A stretch of 32,578 nucleotides of DNA from an uncultured Lachnospiraceae bacterium (GCA_910585635.1 CAJUFE010000053.1:1-32578), one strand, 5' to 3'. Shown: positions 24,067 through 32,426, counted from the first letter of the stretch. The notes: a model not told the origin generated them from the letters alone. Translations and numbers: made by a program.

Positions 24067-25521
24067 ATGGGTACTATTATTGGAGAGGGGATAACCTTTG
24101 ACGACGTGCTTTTGGTCCCGGCGTATTCGGAAGTGATCCCTAACCAGGTAGAGCTGGCTACTCATCTGACGAAGAAGATCAAATTGAACATCCCGCTGAT
24201 GAGCGCGGGGATGGACACGGTGACGGAACATCGGATGGCGATCGCCATGGCCCGGCAGGGGGGCATCGGCATCGTCCACAAGAACATGTCTATCCAGGCC
24301 CAGGCGGATGAGGTGGATATGGTAAAGCGTTCGGAAAACGGCGTGATCACCGATCCATTTTCTTTATCTCCGGAGCATACCTTAAAGGATGCGGACGAGC
24401 TCATGGCAAAGTTCCGTATCTCCGGGGTCCCCGTCACAGAGGGGAAGAAGCTGGTGGGCATCATCACCAACCGGGACTTAAAGTTTGAGGAGGATTTTTC
24501 CCGCAAGATCAAGGAGTGCATGACCAGTGAGAACCTGGTGACGGCGAAGGAAGGCATCACCTTGTTGGAGGCGAAGAGCATCCTGGCGAAGGCCCGTGTG
24601 GAAAAGCTGCCGATCGTGGACGACCACTTTAACTTAAAGGGCCTGATCACGATCAAGGATATCGAGAAGCAGATCCGGTATCCCCAGTCCGCCAAGGATG
24701 AGCAGGGCCGCTTACTCTGCGGGGCCGGTGTGGGGATCACGGCCAATGTGCTGGAACGGGTCGAGGCATTGGTAGACGCCAAGGTAGATGTGATCGTGCT
24801 GGATTCCGCTCATGGTCATTCGGCCAATGTGATCCGCTGTGTGAAGATGATCAAAGACGCCTATCCGGATCTGCAGGTAATCGCCGGGAATGTGGCTACA
24901 GGTGAGGCTACCAAGGCGCTGATCGAAGCCGGCGTGGACGCGGTGAAGGTAGGCATCGGTCCAGGCTCTATCTGCACCACTCGTGTGGTGGCTGGGATCG
25001 GTGTACCTCAGGTGACCGCGATCATGGATTGCTATGCGGTGGCAAAGGCGTATGATATCCCGATCATCGCGGATGGCGGTATCAAGTATTCCGGCGATAT
25101 CACGAAAGCGATCGCGGCAGGCGGCAGTGTCTGTATGATGGGGAGCCTGCTGGCAGGCTGTGACGAGAGCCCGGGGACTTTTGAGCTGTATCAGGGCAGG
25201 AAGTATAAGGTATACCGCGGGATGGGTTCGATCGCGGCTATGGAGAATGGGAGCAAGGACCGCTATTTCCAGGATGACGCCAAAAAGCTGGTGCCGGAGG
25301 GTGTGGAAGGCCGCGTGGCCTACAAGGGGCTGGTAGAAGATACTGTGTTCCAGCTTTTAGGAGGCCTGCGTTCAGGCATGGGGTATTGCGGGGCGAAGGA
25401 TGTCCCCACCCTGCAGGAGAGCGGTCGTTTCATCAAGATCTCCGCAGCTTCCTTAAAGGAGAGCCATCCCCATGATATCCATATCACAAAGGAAGCGCCG
25501 AACTACAGTATCGAAGCATAA
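24067..25521 (+). CDS. guaB: Inosine-5'-monophosphate dehydrogenase
   Basis: Catalyses the NAD-dependent oxidation of IMP to XMP, the committed step of GMP synthesis, in the cytoplasm. It is 484 aa, the normal bacterial length. The catalytic cysteine is C303 in GPGSICTTR. Two CBS domains interrupt the barrel at about residues 93-205 (VTEGKKLVGIITNRD and LPIVDDHFNLKGLITIKD). The NAD/IMP sites DSAHGHS and ADGGIKYSGD and the flap residues VEGRVAYKG are present. I chose ATG 24067 because GCGAGG lies 7 nt upstream and the product begins at the family N-terminus; the frame is open upstream only as leader. It is monocistronic, with its own promoter. Confidence 0.97.
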   Translation: MGTIIGEGITFDDVLLVPAYSEVIPNQVELATHLTKKIKLNIPLMSAGMDTVTEHRMAIAMARQGGIGIVHKNMSIQAQADEVDMVKRSENGVITDPFSLSPEHTLKDADELMAKFRISGVPVTEGKKLVGIITNRDLKFEEDFSRKIKECMTSENLVTAKEGITLLEAKSILAKARVEKLPIVDDHFNLKGLITIKDIEKQIRYPQSAKDEQGRLLCGAGVGITANVLERVEALVDAKVDVIVLDSAHGHSANVIRCVKMIKDAYPDLQVIAGNVATGEATKALIEAGVDAVKVGIGPGSICTTRVVAGIGVPQVTAIMDCYAVAKAYDIPIIADGGIKYSGDITKAIAAGGSVCMMGSLLAGCDESPGTFELYQGRKYKVYRGMGSIAAMENGSKDRYFQDDAKKLVPEGVEGRVAYKGLVEDTVFQLLGGLRSGMGYCGAKDVPTLQESGRFIKISAASLKESHPHDIHITKEAPNYSIEA

Positions 25522-25590
25522 GCCTTTTTCTCCATGTACTCCTGATCTCCCGATGCGCAGTGGATCAGTAGAGAAAGTAGAGAAAAGGGC

Positions 25591-25638
25591 TTGACAAATC
25601 CGACAGGTACCTGTATTATAATCATAACAGGTGCCTGT
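25591..25638 (+). promoter_or_regulatory. marR promoter with two palindromic operators
   Basis: TTGACA (25591-25596), a 17-bp spacer and TATTAT (25614-25619) form a strong promoter. The perfect palindrome ACAGGTACCTGT (25603-25614) sits between -35 and -10, and ACAGGTGCCTGT (25627-25638) sits over the start region, 24 bp centre to centre. This is the layout of an autorepressed MarR gene. Confidence 0.85.
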
Positions 25639-25657
25639 ATAAATTAAAGAAAGGGAT

Positions 25658-26317
25658 ATGGACGACATATATACAGATGTTTATGAAAAACTGTCCACGC
25701 TGCAATGGCTCATGAAACGCTGGCAGATGTCCAGTCAGGCAGAAGCCGGCCCCTTCGCGGATCCAACAAGGGGGCAGGGGCGTATCCTTGCTATGCTGAA
25801 GATCCAGCCGGAGATCGCGACGAAGGATCTGTCTTATCTTCTGGGGATCAGGCAGCAATCGCTGAACGAGCTGCTGAACAAGCTGGAGAAAAGCGGCTAT
25901 GTGGAGCGCAGACCCTCCGAAGCGGACAGACGGGTCATGGTCATCCATCTGACAAAGAAGGGAGAAACCGTGCAGCAGCCCGCGTCGGATCATGAGGAGA
26001 TCCTCGGCTGCTTATCCCAGGAGGAGCTGCAGCAGTTTGGGAGTTATCTAGACCGTATCATTGTGGCCTTCCGGACGCAAGAGCGCGTTGGCGGGGAGGA
26101 AAATGCTATGGACGACTGGATGGAAAAAGCAAAAGAGCGCATGGGCGAGGAACCGTTTGAACGGCTGATGTCCATGCGGGAGAGGGCGTTTGGTCCCTTA
26201 CGGAGAGGAAAAGGGCCGATGGGGATACCGGGAGCGGAGCGCTTCTCGCCAGGTTATGACGGCCCGGTCCCAGACAGGCGCGGATCTGACAGACCCGGCG
26301 GCCGAGAAGGAAAATAA
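25658..26317 (+). CDS. MarR family transcriptional regulator with long disordered tail
   Basis: A predicted dimeric winged-helix repressor of 219 aa. The MarR core occupies about residues 10-140, with the recognition helix in LGIRQQSLNELLNKLEKSG and the wing in VERRPSEADRRVMVIHLT. Typical MarR proteins end near 150 residues. Here a further 75 residues follow, rich in Gly, Pro and Arg (GKGPMGIPGAER, PVPDRRGSDRPGGREGK), which look disordered. AAAGGG is close to the ATG. Two 12-bp palindromes in the promoter are the likely binding sites. The ABC exporter operon downstream, beyond a terminator, is the expected target, giving a ligand-induced efflux module. Confidence 0.88.
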   Translation: MDDIYTDVYEKLSTLQWLMKRWQMSSQAEAGPFADPTRGQGRILAMLKIQPEIATKDLSYLLGIRQQSLNELLNKLEKSGYVERRPSEADRRVMVIHLTKKGETVQQPASDHEEILGCLSQEELQQFGSYLDRIIVAFRTQERVGGEENAMDDWMEKAKERMGEEPFERLMSMRERAFGPLRRGKGPMGIPGAERFSPGYDGPVPDRRGSDRPGGREGK

Positions 26318-26349
26318 GATACACAAGGCACCATCATTGTTATGGAGAT

Positions 26350-26390
26350 AAGTCCTATGCGAGCGGATCGCATAGGACTTCATTTTTTTT
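26350..26390 (+). terminator. Strong intrinsic terminator between marR and the ABC operon
   Basis: AAGTCCTATGCGA (26350-26362) pairs perfectly with TCGCATAGGACTT (26368-26380) around a 5-nt loop, then C, A and eight T. The ribosome site GGAGG of the next gene starts at 26391, directly after the T run. No separate promoter is visible between marR and this hairpin. Confidence 0.92.
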
Positions 26391-26403
26391 GGAGGTGAGC
26401 ATA

Positions 26404-27321
26404 ATGGACCCGATCATACAAGTAGAGCATTTCTCAAAAAAGTACGGGGATCTTACGGCGGTGGATGACATCTCATTCACCGTAGACGAGGGCAGTATCT
26501 TCGCGTTCCTCGGTCCCAACGGCGCGGGCAAGAGCACGACCATCAATACCCTGTGCACCATCCTGGAAAAAACGGAGGGCACTCTGACCATCAACGGCCA
26601 TGACGTTTCCAGGGAACGCAGTCTGGTGCGGAAGGATATCGGGATCGTCTTTCAAGATCCCACCCTGGACACCCAGATGACGGTGGAAGAAAATCTGAGA
26701 TACCATTGCAGTTTCTATAAGGTGCCGAAGAACGAGGTGCAGGAGCGTATCGCCTTTGCCCTTGACCTGGTGGAGCTGACACAGTGGAGGCGGGCGGCGG
26801 TGGGCAGCCTGTCCGGCGGTATGAAACGGCGGGCCGAGATCGCCAGAGGGCTGGTGCACGACCCGAAGGTTTTGTTCCTGGACGAACCCACCACCGGCCT
26901 GGACCCGCAGACCCGAGCCAATGTGTGGGAATATATCCAGCGGCTCCAAAAGCAGAAAAACATGACGATCTTCCTGACCACCCACTATATGGACGAGGCG
27001 GAAGTCTGTTCCAAGGTCGTCATCATCGATCACGGGAAGATCGTCGCCCACGATACGCCGGAGGATCTGAAGCGTCAATATACCGGTACGGAGGTGGATG
27101 TTGTCTGCACCCAGGCCGGACCGCTGGAGGCCACGCTGCGAGAACGGGAGGTTTCCTATCGGAAGGATGGGAGCAAGCTGGTGTTCCATACAAAGGAAGC
27201 ACCTGCCGCGTTAGAGATCTTATCGGCACACAGGGGCGAGATCATGGACTTTGAAGTGAAGAACGGAACGCTGAACGAGGTGTTCCTGGCGATCACAGGA
27301 AAGGAGATACGAGAAGGATGA
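26404..27321 (+). CDS. ABC transporter ATP-binding protein (DrrA-like exporter)
   Basis: The 305-aa nucleotide-binding subunit of a drug- or peptide-type exporter. It has Walker A GPNGAGKST (37-45), Q-loop Q84, the signature LSGGMKRR (136-143), Walker B VLFLDE (156-161), and the H-loop TTHYMDEAE. A C-terminal regulatory part follows (ALEILSAHRGEIMDFEVKNGTLNEVFL), as in DrrA proteins. I chose ATG 26404 because GGAGG is 8 nt upstream; the frame opens at TTG 26389 inside the terminator T run. Its stop overlaps the permease start (ATGA), so it pairs with that permease. MarR-controlled, terminator-preceded expression is inferred. Confidence 0.92.
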   Translation: MDPIIQVEHFSKKYGDLTAVDDISFTVDEGSIFAFLGPNGAGKSTTINTLCTILEKTEGTLTINGHDVSRERSLVRKDIGIVFQDPTLDTQMTVEENLRYHCSFYKVPKNEVQERIAFALDLVELTQWRRAAVGSLSGGMKRRAEIARGLVHDPKVLFLDEPTTGLDPQTRANVWEYIQRLQKQKNMTIFLTTHYMDEAEVCSKVVIIDHGKIVAHDTPEDLKRQYTGTEVDVVCTQAGPLEATLREREVSYRKDGSKLVFHTKEAPAALEILSAHRGEIMDFEVKNGTLNEVFLAITGKEIREG

Positions 27322-28166
27322 ACCCGATTACAGCCATCGTGCAAAGAAATCTGTTAAATTATGTAAGGAGCAAGGGAAGGGTGCTCGGATCCCTGTTCAT
27401 GTCCATGTTCATGCTGGTGATGTTCTCGTTCCTGATGAGATCCTCCATGAGCGGACTTGACGCGCCCATGAGCTATCTGATCTCCGGTGTGATCATCATG
27501 AGCGTGTTCCAGATCAGCGTCAACAACTCTTCGGATATCCTCACCGATATTGCCAGCGGCTATATGAAAGAGGTCTTGGTGTCCCCCATCGCGCGGACGC
27601 AGATCTCTATGGGGCATATCCTGTCGGGGGCGGTCATCGCCACGCTGCAAGGCATCGTCACGATGATCTGCGGCATTGTGCTCGGCCTGCGGGTGGGTGT
27701 CCTGCAGATCCTGCTGCTGGCGGCGGTCATGCTGATCGCCGCTATGACATTCAGCGCTATCGGCCTGTTTTTGGCGACGGTCTCCCGCAACTCCCCTTCC
27801 TTCCAGACCATCAGCTCCATGATCATGATGCCACTGACCTTTGTTTCCGGCGCATATATCCCTACCACCATGATCCCCGGCTTTCTCCTGCCCATCGTCT
27901 ACCTGAACCCGTTGACCTATACGACCTCCATCTTCCGTTATATCGCCCTGGGAGCATATACGCTGGACACAAAGGAACTGGTAGGACAGGGTATGGCGTT
28001 CAATCTTGGTGGATCGATCATCACACCGCTGATGGGGCTGGCTATCACCATTTTGATCGGGGCATTTTTCACGGTACTGTGTGTCCGCAAATTTGACCGG
28101 GCGGACTTCTCCACGATCAAGGTCGCCGCGGGGATGCGGGGCGGTGGAGCCGCGGCCGGGAGGTGA
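27318..28166 (+). CDS. ABC-2 type permease (DrrB-like)
   Basis: A 282-aa membrane subunit with about six hydrophobic helices, the length and layout of the DrrB/NodJ ABC-2 family. The conserved stretch MPLTFVSGAYIPTTMIPGFL, before the last helices, and the preceding VSPIARTQISMGHILSG loop are typical of the family. The C-terminus is glycine-rich (GMRGGGAAAGR). Its start overlaps the stop of the ATPase gene by 4 nt, so the two form one exporter. The substrate is unknown; antimicrobial export fits the MarR context. Confidence 0.92.
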   Translation: MNPITAIVQRNLLNYVRSKGRVLGSLFMSMFMLVMFSFLMRSSMSGLDAPMSYLISGVIIMSVFQISVNNSSDILTDIASGYMKEVLVSPIARTQISMGHILSGAVIATLQGIVTMICGIVLGLRVGVLQILLLAAVMLIAAMTFSAIGLFLATVSRNSPSFQTISSMIMMPLTFVSGAYIPTTMIPGFLLPIVYLNPLTYTTSIFRYIALGAYTLDTKELVGQGMAFNLGGSIITPLMGLAITILIGAFFTVLCVRKFDRADFSTIKVAAGMRGGGAAAGR

Positions 28167-28169
28167 CTT

Positions 28170-29051
28170 ATGGAATTACAACTGGAAGCTGTTACGAAAA
28201 ACTACAAGAGCAGACAGGTCCTGAAGGGGATCTCCCTCACCATGGGAGCGGGGGTCTACGGCCTGCTGGGTCCTAATGGAGCGGGCAAAACGACCCTGAT
28301 CCGGATACTGGCCGATGTGCTGCGCCCCACAAAAGGGTGTGTCCTGTATGACGGAAAGGATATCCGCACCGTGGGGGATGGATACCGGGCGAAGATCGGC
28401 TATCTGCCCCAGGATGTCAGCTTTTACGACGACTTTACCGGCAGGGATCATCTGGAATACTCGGCGGCGCTGAAAGGGATGGAAAAGGCCCGTGCAAAAA
28501 AGCGGATCGAGGGATTGGCCCGCAGCGTCGGCCTCTGGGACGATCTGAAGCGGAAATGTACCACCTATTCCGGCGGGATGCAGCGCAGGCTGGGCATTGT
28601 CCAGGCCCTTCTGGACGACCCGGAGATCTTGATCTTAGATGAACCCACATCCGGCCTGGATCCCTATGAGCGGATCAAGTTCCGCAACATCATCTCTGCC
28701 TATGCGAAGGACCGTCTGGTACTGCTTTCCACCCATATCGTATCCGATGTGGAGCAGATCGCCGCGCAGATCATGATGATGGAGTATGGCGACATCCGAC
28801 ACATCCACACGAGTGAAGGATATATCCATATGATGGAGGGCCGGGTCTGGCTGGCAAAGATGCCCGCCGAACAGCTTATGGACTATCAAAACCGAGCTGT
28901 CATCAGCAACGTCAGGGCAAAAGACGGCTGCATGGAGGTCCGCATCATCGAGGACACACAGCCTGTCCCCGACGCGGTACAGGCTGTACCAACGCTGGAG
29001 GACGCCTATCTGTATCTCTTCAACTATTTGCCTGGAAAGGCTGGGAGGTAA
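28170..29051 (+). CDS. Second ABC transporter ATP-binding protein
   Basis: A 293-aa nucleotide-binding subunit, distinct from the one at 26404. It has Walker A GPNGAGKTT (34-42), Q-loop at LPQDVSFYDDF, the signature YSGGMQRR (133-140), and Walker B ILILDEPTSGLD (153-164). The H-loop is in LLSTHIVSDVEQIA. It belongs to the group paired with large ABC-2 permeases containing an extracytoplasmic domain. It begins 3 nt after the first permease and ends 4 nt before the frameshifted permease, its natural partner. If that partner is truly broken, this ATPase may be idle. Confidence 0.92.
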   Translation: MELQLEAVTKNYKSRQVLKGISLTMGAGVYGLLGPNGAGKTTLIRILADVLRPTKGCVLYDGKDIRTVGDGYRAKIGYLPQDVSFYDDFTGRDHLEYSAALKGMEKARAKKRIEGLARSVGLWDDLKRKCTTYSGGMQRRLGIVQALLDDPEILILDEPTSGLDPYERIKFRNIISAYAKDRLVLLSTHIVSDVEQIAAQIMMMEYGDIRHIHTSEGYIHMMEGRVWLAKMPAEQLMDYQNRAVISNVRAKDGCMEVRIIEDTQPVPDAVQAVPTLEDAYLYLFNYLPGKAGR

Positions 29052-29055
29052 CGCG

Positions 29056-30260
29056 ATGTCATTGTTTCGAGCTGAACTGCGAAAACTGCTGCTCAACAAG
29101 AAAACGCTGCTCTTGCTATCATGTCTGCTCATCCTTTACAGTGTGGTCGGTCTGACCTCCACCATGTTCCTGATTGGCGGCAATGATAGTTACCGTGCTT
29201 ACGAAGAACTGGCCGCCGCTTGGGAAGGTCCTTTTGACAGAGAAAAAGCCGCAGGAGCGGAAAAGATCTATCAGGAGGTCAGCGCCCGGTACGGTACAGA
29301 TGCCAGGATGATCGCCCGTAGCGTCAAAGATCAGCCGGAGATCATCCTGGCGGTGGACTACCACGCCTATACCGGCCAGGTGGAGGAATATTGGAACGGC
29401 ACGCCGCCGGAGAGCGTCGAGGCCCCCTATGGCATCGCCCTTCTGCAAGGGAGGATCAGGGCGCTGAAAAGCCCCAGGGACAACAGGATACCTTTGCCTG
29501 CCGGGAGCTTTCCGCCGCCCTGCAACGGCTGGAAGAGCTGGGGGAGCCGGAGTTTGTGTGCGCCCTGCTGTGGGAAAACCTGTTTAACAACTGGGGAGAG
29601 CATATGATGCAGTTCCTCCTATTTGTGCCGCTGACTTTTGTCATCGCCCCGGTTTTCGCCGTGGAACGCTCCAGCGGCATGGATAACCTGATCCTAAGCT
29701 CACGGAACGGCAGGCAAAAGATCGTCACGGCAAAATTGCTGAGCGTGCTCGCTACCTCCACGGTCGTGGTCGCGCTGTATCTGGCCGCCACGTTCCTGTT
29801 CGGTTTTCTGCCGCATAGGAGTTTCCACGGCTGGGACGCCGCCATCCAGTCCGTTCCCACCTATGCCCGGTCCATGTTCCCTTGGAAGGTCTGGCAGCTT
29901 GCTATAGCCGGGGCCGCATGGCTTATTTTTACCGGCGCGTTCTATAGTCTGATCATCTGCCTTATCTCCTCCCGCATGAAAAGCCAGATGGGTACGGTCG
30001 GTGTCAGTCTGGCGATCCTGTTTGTGAACGTGGGGCTGGCGGCGATGGGCGATACCGTTACGCAGAGGCTTGGGGCGCTTGTGGACTTCGGGCTGGCTAA
30101 TGTCACGCTGATAAAAGAGGTGTTCGGCAGCTATAAGGTCTTCAACGTGTTCGGGATGCGTGTCACCTACCCGGCCATGGCGGTCTTCGTTTTGGGGATC
30201 TTCTCCGCTCTTGCTGTCCTGGGGATCTACCAGGGGCAAAGGAGCAGAACAATTGGATAA
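29056..30260 (+). pseudogene. ABC-2 type permease, broken by a frameshift near 29,466-29,476
   Basis: Two reading frames together give one protein of about 400 aa. The first frame supplies an N-terminal helix (about 14-38, TLLLLSCLLILYSVVGLTS) and an extracytoplasmic part up to IALLQGRIRALKS. The second frame continues GQQDTFACRELSAALQRLEELGEPE and then five or so membrane helices to 30260. The frame changes by -1 near an A run (29467-29470) and a C run (29472-29475), consistent with loss of one base. Without the shift the first frame stops at 29607 after an unnatural cysteine-rich tail. It may be a genuine null allele, a phase-variable site, programmed slippage or a sequencing error. It pairs with the ATPase just upstream. 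Confidence 0.8.
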
Positions 30261-30512
30261 AAAGATCCACTTTTGACCAAGATGGAGCGATGAGCGGAGC
30301 GTTACGAGTAAAACAGTGCAACAGCGTCCAGTATGCATATTTATCCGAAACTCCCGGAGCAACGAAATAAAGTCCATATCCTTGCAGGCGCAGCGTCTCG
30401 ACTAACACCGCTTCTTGTGGTACACTTGAAAAGCATAAGGCCTTCATGTGTGGGCGTATCTGTTGCCTGACGCATGGCGGTTTAGTGAGAGAAGACGAAA
30501 GGAGGGGCTGCG

Positions 30513-31910
30513 ATGATCGAGGTAGCGGTGGATGGATATGTGCCGGCACAAAAGACTGCGGGAGGGACAGAGAGGAGCGGCCCAGGGGCGGGCGGGGACA
30601 GAGGTCCCGGGAGAGGTCCTGGGCGGGTATGCACTTCTCTGCAGGAGGCGCTGGACCTTCTGGAGGAGGACCCGGCGCTGGAAAGGCTGATCTTGGTCTA
30701 TCCGGGTATCTATAGGGAACAGGTAACGGTCCGGGTCCCGGGCGTGACGATCCAGGCGGTCCCCTTTGACGATCTGGGGAGGGACCGGGAGACCGGAACA
30801 GACCGGGCAGGAGCAGACCGGACAGGAGCAGACCGGGCAGGAGCAGACCGGGCAGGAGCAGATCGGACAGGAGCAGAGGGACAGGTGGCTGCAGACCGTG
30901 TGCCAGGAGTACCGCAGCAAGAGACGGCAGGTGTCGGGGACCAGGCGGCAGGCAGGGGAGCGGACGGCTCCTGGGGGGATGTGATCGTCACCTGGGGGCT
31001 GGGGGCGAAGGAGGTCCTGGAGGATGGGAAGAAGAGAGGGACCTTCCGGACCTATACCTTTTTTGTCGATGCAGATGACGTGACCCTTAAAGGATTGACG
31101 ATCGAGAACCATGCAGGACCAGGGACCCAGGTGGGGCAGGCGATCGCTCTCTATGCAGACGGGGACCGGCTGGTCGTGGACAGCTGCAGGCTCCTGGGCT
31201 GGCAGGATACCTTGTTCACGGCGCCTCTGCCGCCGGTGGAGATCGAGAAGGACGGCTTTATCGGACCGAAGCAGTCAGCTCCCAGAAGGGAAAACCGCCA
31301 ATACTATAAGGACTGCTATATAGAAGGGGAAGTGGACTTTATCTTTGGCGGCGCTACGGCCTATTTTGAGACCTGTACCTTTTTCTCAAAGGATGTGGAC
31401 CGTGAGGTGAAGGGCTATGTGACGGCGCCTTCCACGCCAGAGGGGCTTCCCTTCGGCTATGTGATGGAGGGCTGCCGTTTTCGGAGCAACTGTCCGGACA
31501 GGAGCGTATATCTGGGCAGGCCCTGGCGAGAGTGGGGGAGGGCCGTCCTGCTGCGGTGCGTGATCGGACCGCACATCAAGGCAGAGGGCTGGGATGACTG
31601 GGGTAAGGAGCTGGCCCATACAACGTCCTTTTTTGCAGAGTATGCCTGCACAGGCCCTGGAGCGGCAGCTTTTGGTGCAGGAACAGGCTCTGGAGCGGCA
31701 GCCCTTGGTGCAGGAACAGCCCATGGATTGGGAGCAGGTGCCGGTGCAGAGGCGGATGGGGATATGGACACAAAAAAAGAGAGGAGGCCTTCCGACGCCG
31801 GATCCTCCTCCCGCCCGGCCTGGTGCCATAGTCTGGACACCAGAGCGGCAGAGGCCTTTACAAGGGAAAATGTGCTGAAAGGAACAGATGGCTGGGATCC
31901 TGGCCTATAG
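30513..31910 (+). CDS. Pectinesterase (carbohydrate esterase family 8) with low-complexity inserts
   Basis: A predicted pectin methylesterase of 465 aa that removes methyl groups from galacturonan. The beta-helix motifs are in order: GQAIALYADGD (209-218), GWQDTLF with D232, DFIFGGA with nucleophile D275, and YLGRPWR with R336 and W338. No signal peptide is present (MIEVAVDGYVPAQ), so it probably acts in the cytoplasm on imported oligomers. Residues about 87-155 are an insert built partly from 15-bp tandem repeats coding GADRA/GADRT. Residues about 380-435 are a second Gly/Ala insert from 33-bp repeats, and the C-terminus beyond it is weakly conserved-looking. AAAGGAGG precedes the ATG. It follows 252 nt with no recognisable gene, so it is likely its own unit. 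Confidence 0.88.
   Translation: MIEVAVDGYVPAQKTAGGTERSGPGAGGDRGPGRGPGRVCTSLQEALDLLEEDPALERLILVYPGIYREQVTVRVPGVTIQAVPFDDLGRDRETGTDRAGADRTGADRAGADRAGADRTGAEGQVAADRVPGVPQQETAGVGDQAAGRGADGSWGDVIVTWGLGAKEVLEDGKKRGTFRTYTFFVDADDVTLKGLTIENHAGPGTQVGQAIALYADGDRLVVDSCRLLGWQDTLFTAPLPPVEIEKDGFIGPKQSAPRRENRQYYKDCYIEGEVDFIFGGATAYFETCTFFSKDVDREVKGYVTAPSTPEGLPFGYVMEGCRFRSNCPDRSVYLGRPWREWGRAVLLRCVIGPHIKAEGWDDWGKELAHTTSFFAEYACTGPGAAAFGAGTGSGAAALGAGTAHGLGAGAGAEADGDMDTKKERRPSDAGSSSRPAWCHSLDTRAAEAFTRENVLKGTDGWDPGL
30798..30872 (+). repeat. Five tandem 15-bp repeats inside the pectinesterase gene
   Basis: Units of the form GCAGACCGGRCAGGA occur five times in a row with few differences, and a partial sixth follows. 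The 15-bp length keeps the frame, so copy number can vary without breaking the protein. Confidence 0.85.
31657..31722 (+). repeat. Two tandem 33-bp repeats near the 3' end of the pectinesterase gene
   Basis: CTGGAGCGGCAGC...GGTGCAGGAACAG occurs at 31657 and again at 31690. It codes two copies of an 11-residue Gly/Ala unit (GxGAAAxGAGT), and a degenerate third copy follows. Confidence 0.75.
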
Positions 31911-31950
31911 GCGCTGGAAAGAAGGGCCAGATCCCATGAGAGGTCAGAGA

Positions 31951-31995
31951 CCACAGTTTCAGAGTCCACAGCTTCAGAGGCCGCAGCTTCAGCCG
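31951..31995. repeat. Three 15-bp repeats between the pectinesterase and a convergent gene
   Basis: CCACAGTTTCAGAGT, CCACAGCTTCAGAGG and CCGCAGCTTCAGCCG follow one another and run into the stop codon region of the minus-strand gene ending at 31989. Confidence 0.75.
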
Positions 31996-32261
31996 CCTCT
32001 GGTCAGGATGCCCATGACGAACACGATCCCCAAAAGGATAAAGAGGACAGCGATGATCATATCCATGGTCTTTAAGGAGACATTGATATGGTCGTACAGC
32101 CGTTCCTTTACAGGGAGGGTCTTGCGGTACTCCTCCCGTTCTTTTTTCAATCGTTCATTTTCTTCCCGGAGGAGGCGGTTCTGTTCTTGCAGATCCGTCT
32201 CCTCAAGCTGTCCGTCCCTGCTGGCTTCGGGCAAAGCCTTTGTGGGGTCTTTCTCAGTCAT
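31989..32261 (-). CDS. Small coiled-coil membrane protein of unknown function
   Basis: A 90-aa protein. A highly charged coiled coil spans about residues 23-46 (EQNRLLREENERLKKEREE). A single membrane helix follows at about 67-86 (MDMIIAVLFILLGIVFVMGI) with a short GG-ending tail. I chose the ATG at 32261 because AAAGGAGG lies 6 nt upstream; the frame is open further upstream without a ribosome site. The layout suggests a tail-anchored protein with its coil in the cytoplasm. It is convergent with the pectinesterase. I do not recognise a family. Confidence 0.8.
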   Translation of the reverse strand: MTEKDPTKALPEASRDGQLEETDLQEQNRLLREENERLKKEREEYRKTLPVKERLYDHINVSLKTMDMIIAVLFILLGIVFVMGILTRGG

Positions 32262-32393
32262 GAGGAACCTCCTTTGCAACAATGCAGAAATATAGAAAAG
32301 TCTGCGCAAGGTCTGCCCCGTGGGCATCCATCACGCTGATCGTACGACGATATGGTGGCTGCAAGTATCCAGACCGATCGGTGAAAAAGCAAC

Positions 32394-32425
32394 AGCACAG
32401 GACCTGTATCCGCAGGTCCTGTGCT
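32394..32425. terminator. Strong hairpin, probable terminator of the minus-strand gene at the window end
   Basis: AGCACAGGACCTG (32394-32406) pairs perfectly with CAGGTCCTGTGCT (32413-32425) around a 6-nt loop. On the minus strand it is followed within a few bases by CTTTTTC, so it most likely ends the gene whose stop is at 32496. Confidence 0.7.
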
Positions 32426-32426
32426 C

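Noticed and set aside
30163..30549. Minus-strand open frame between the permease and the pectinesterase
   Set aside because: It overlaps the end of the permease, has no ribosome site and no recognisable domain; a plus-strand peptide in the same gap is equally unsupported. The 252-nt gap is left without a gene.
31888..32295. Plus-strand open frame covering the repeats and the coiled-coil gene
   Set aside because: Its PQLQ repeats come from the 15-bp DNA repeat, it lies opposite a gene with a perfect ribosome site, and its own start is weak.
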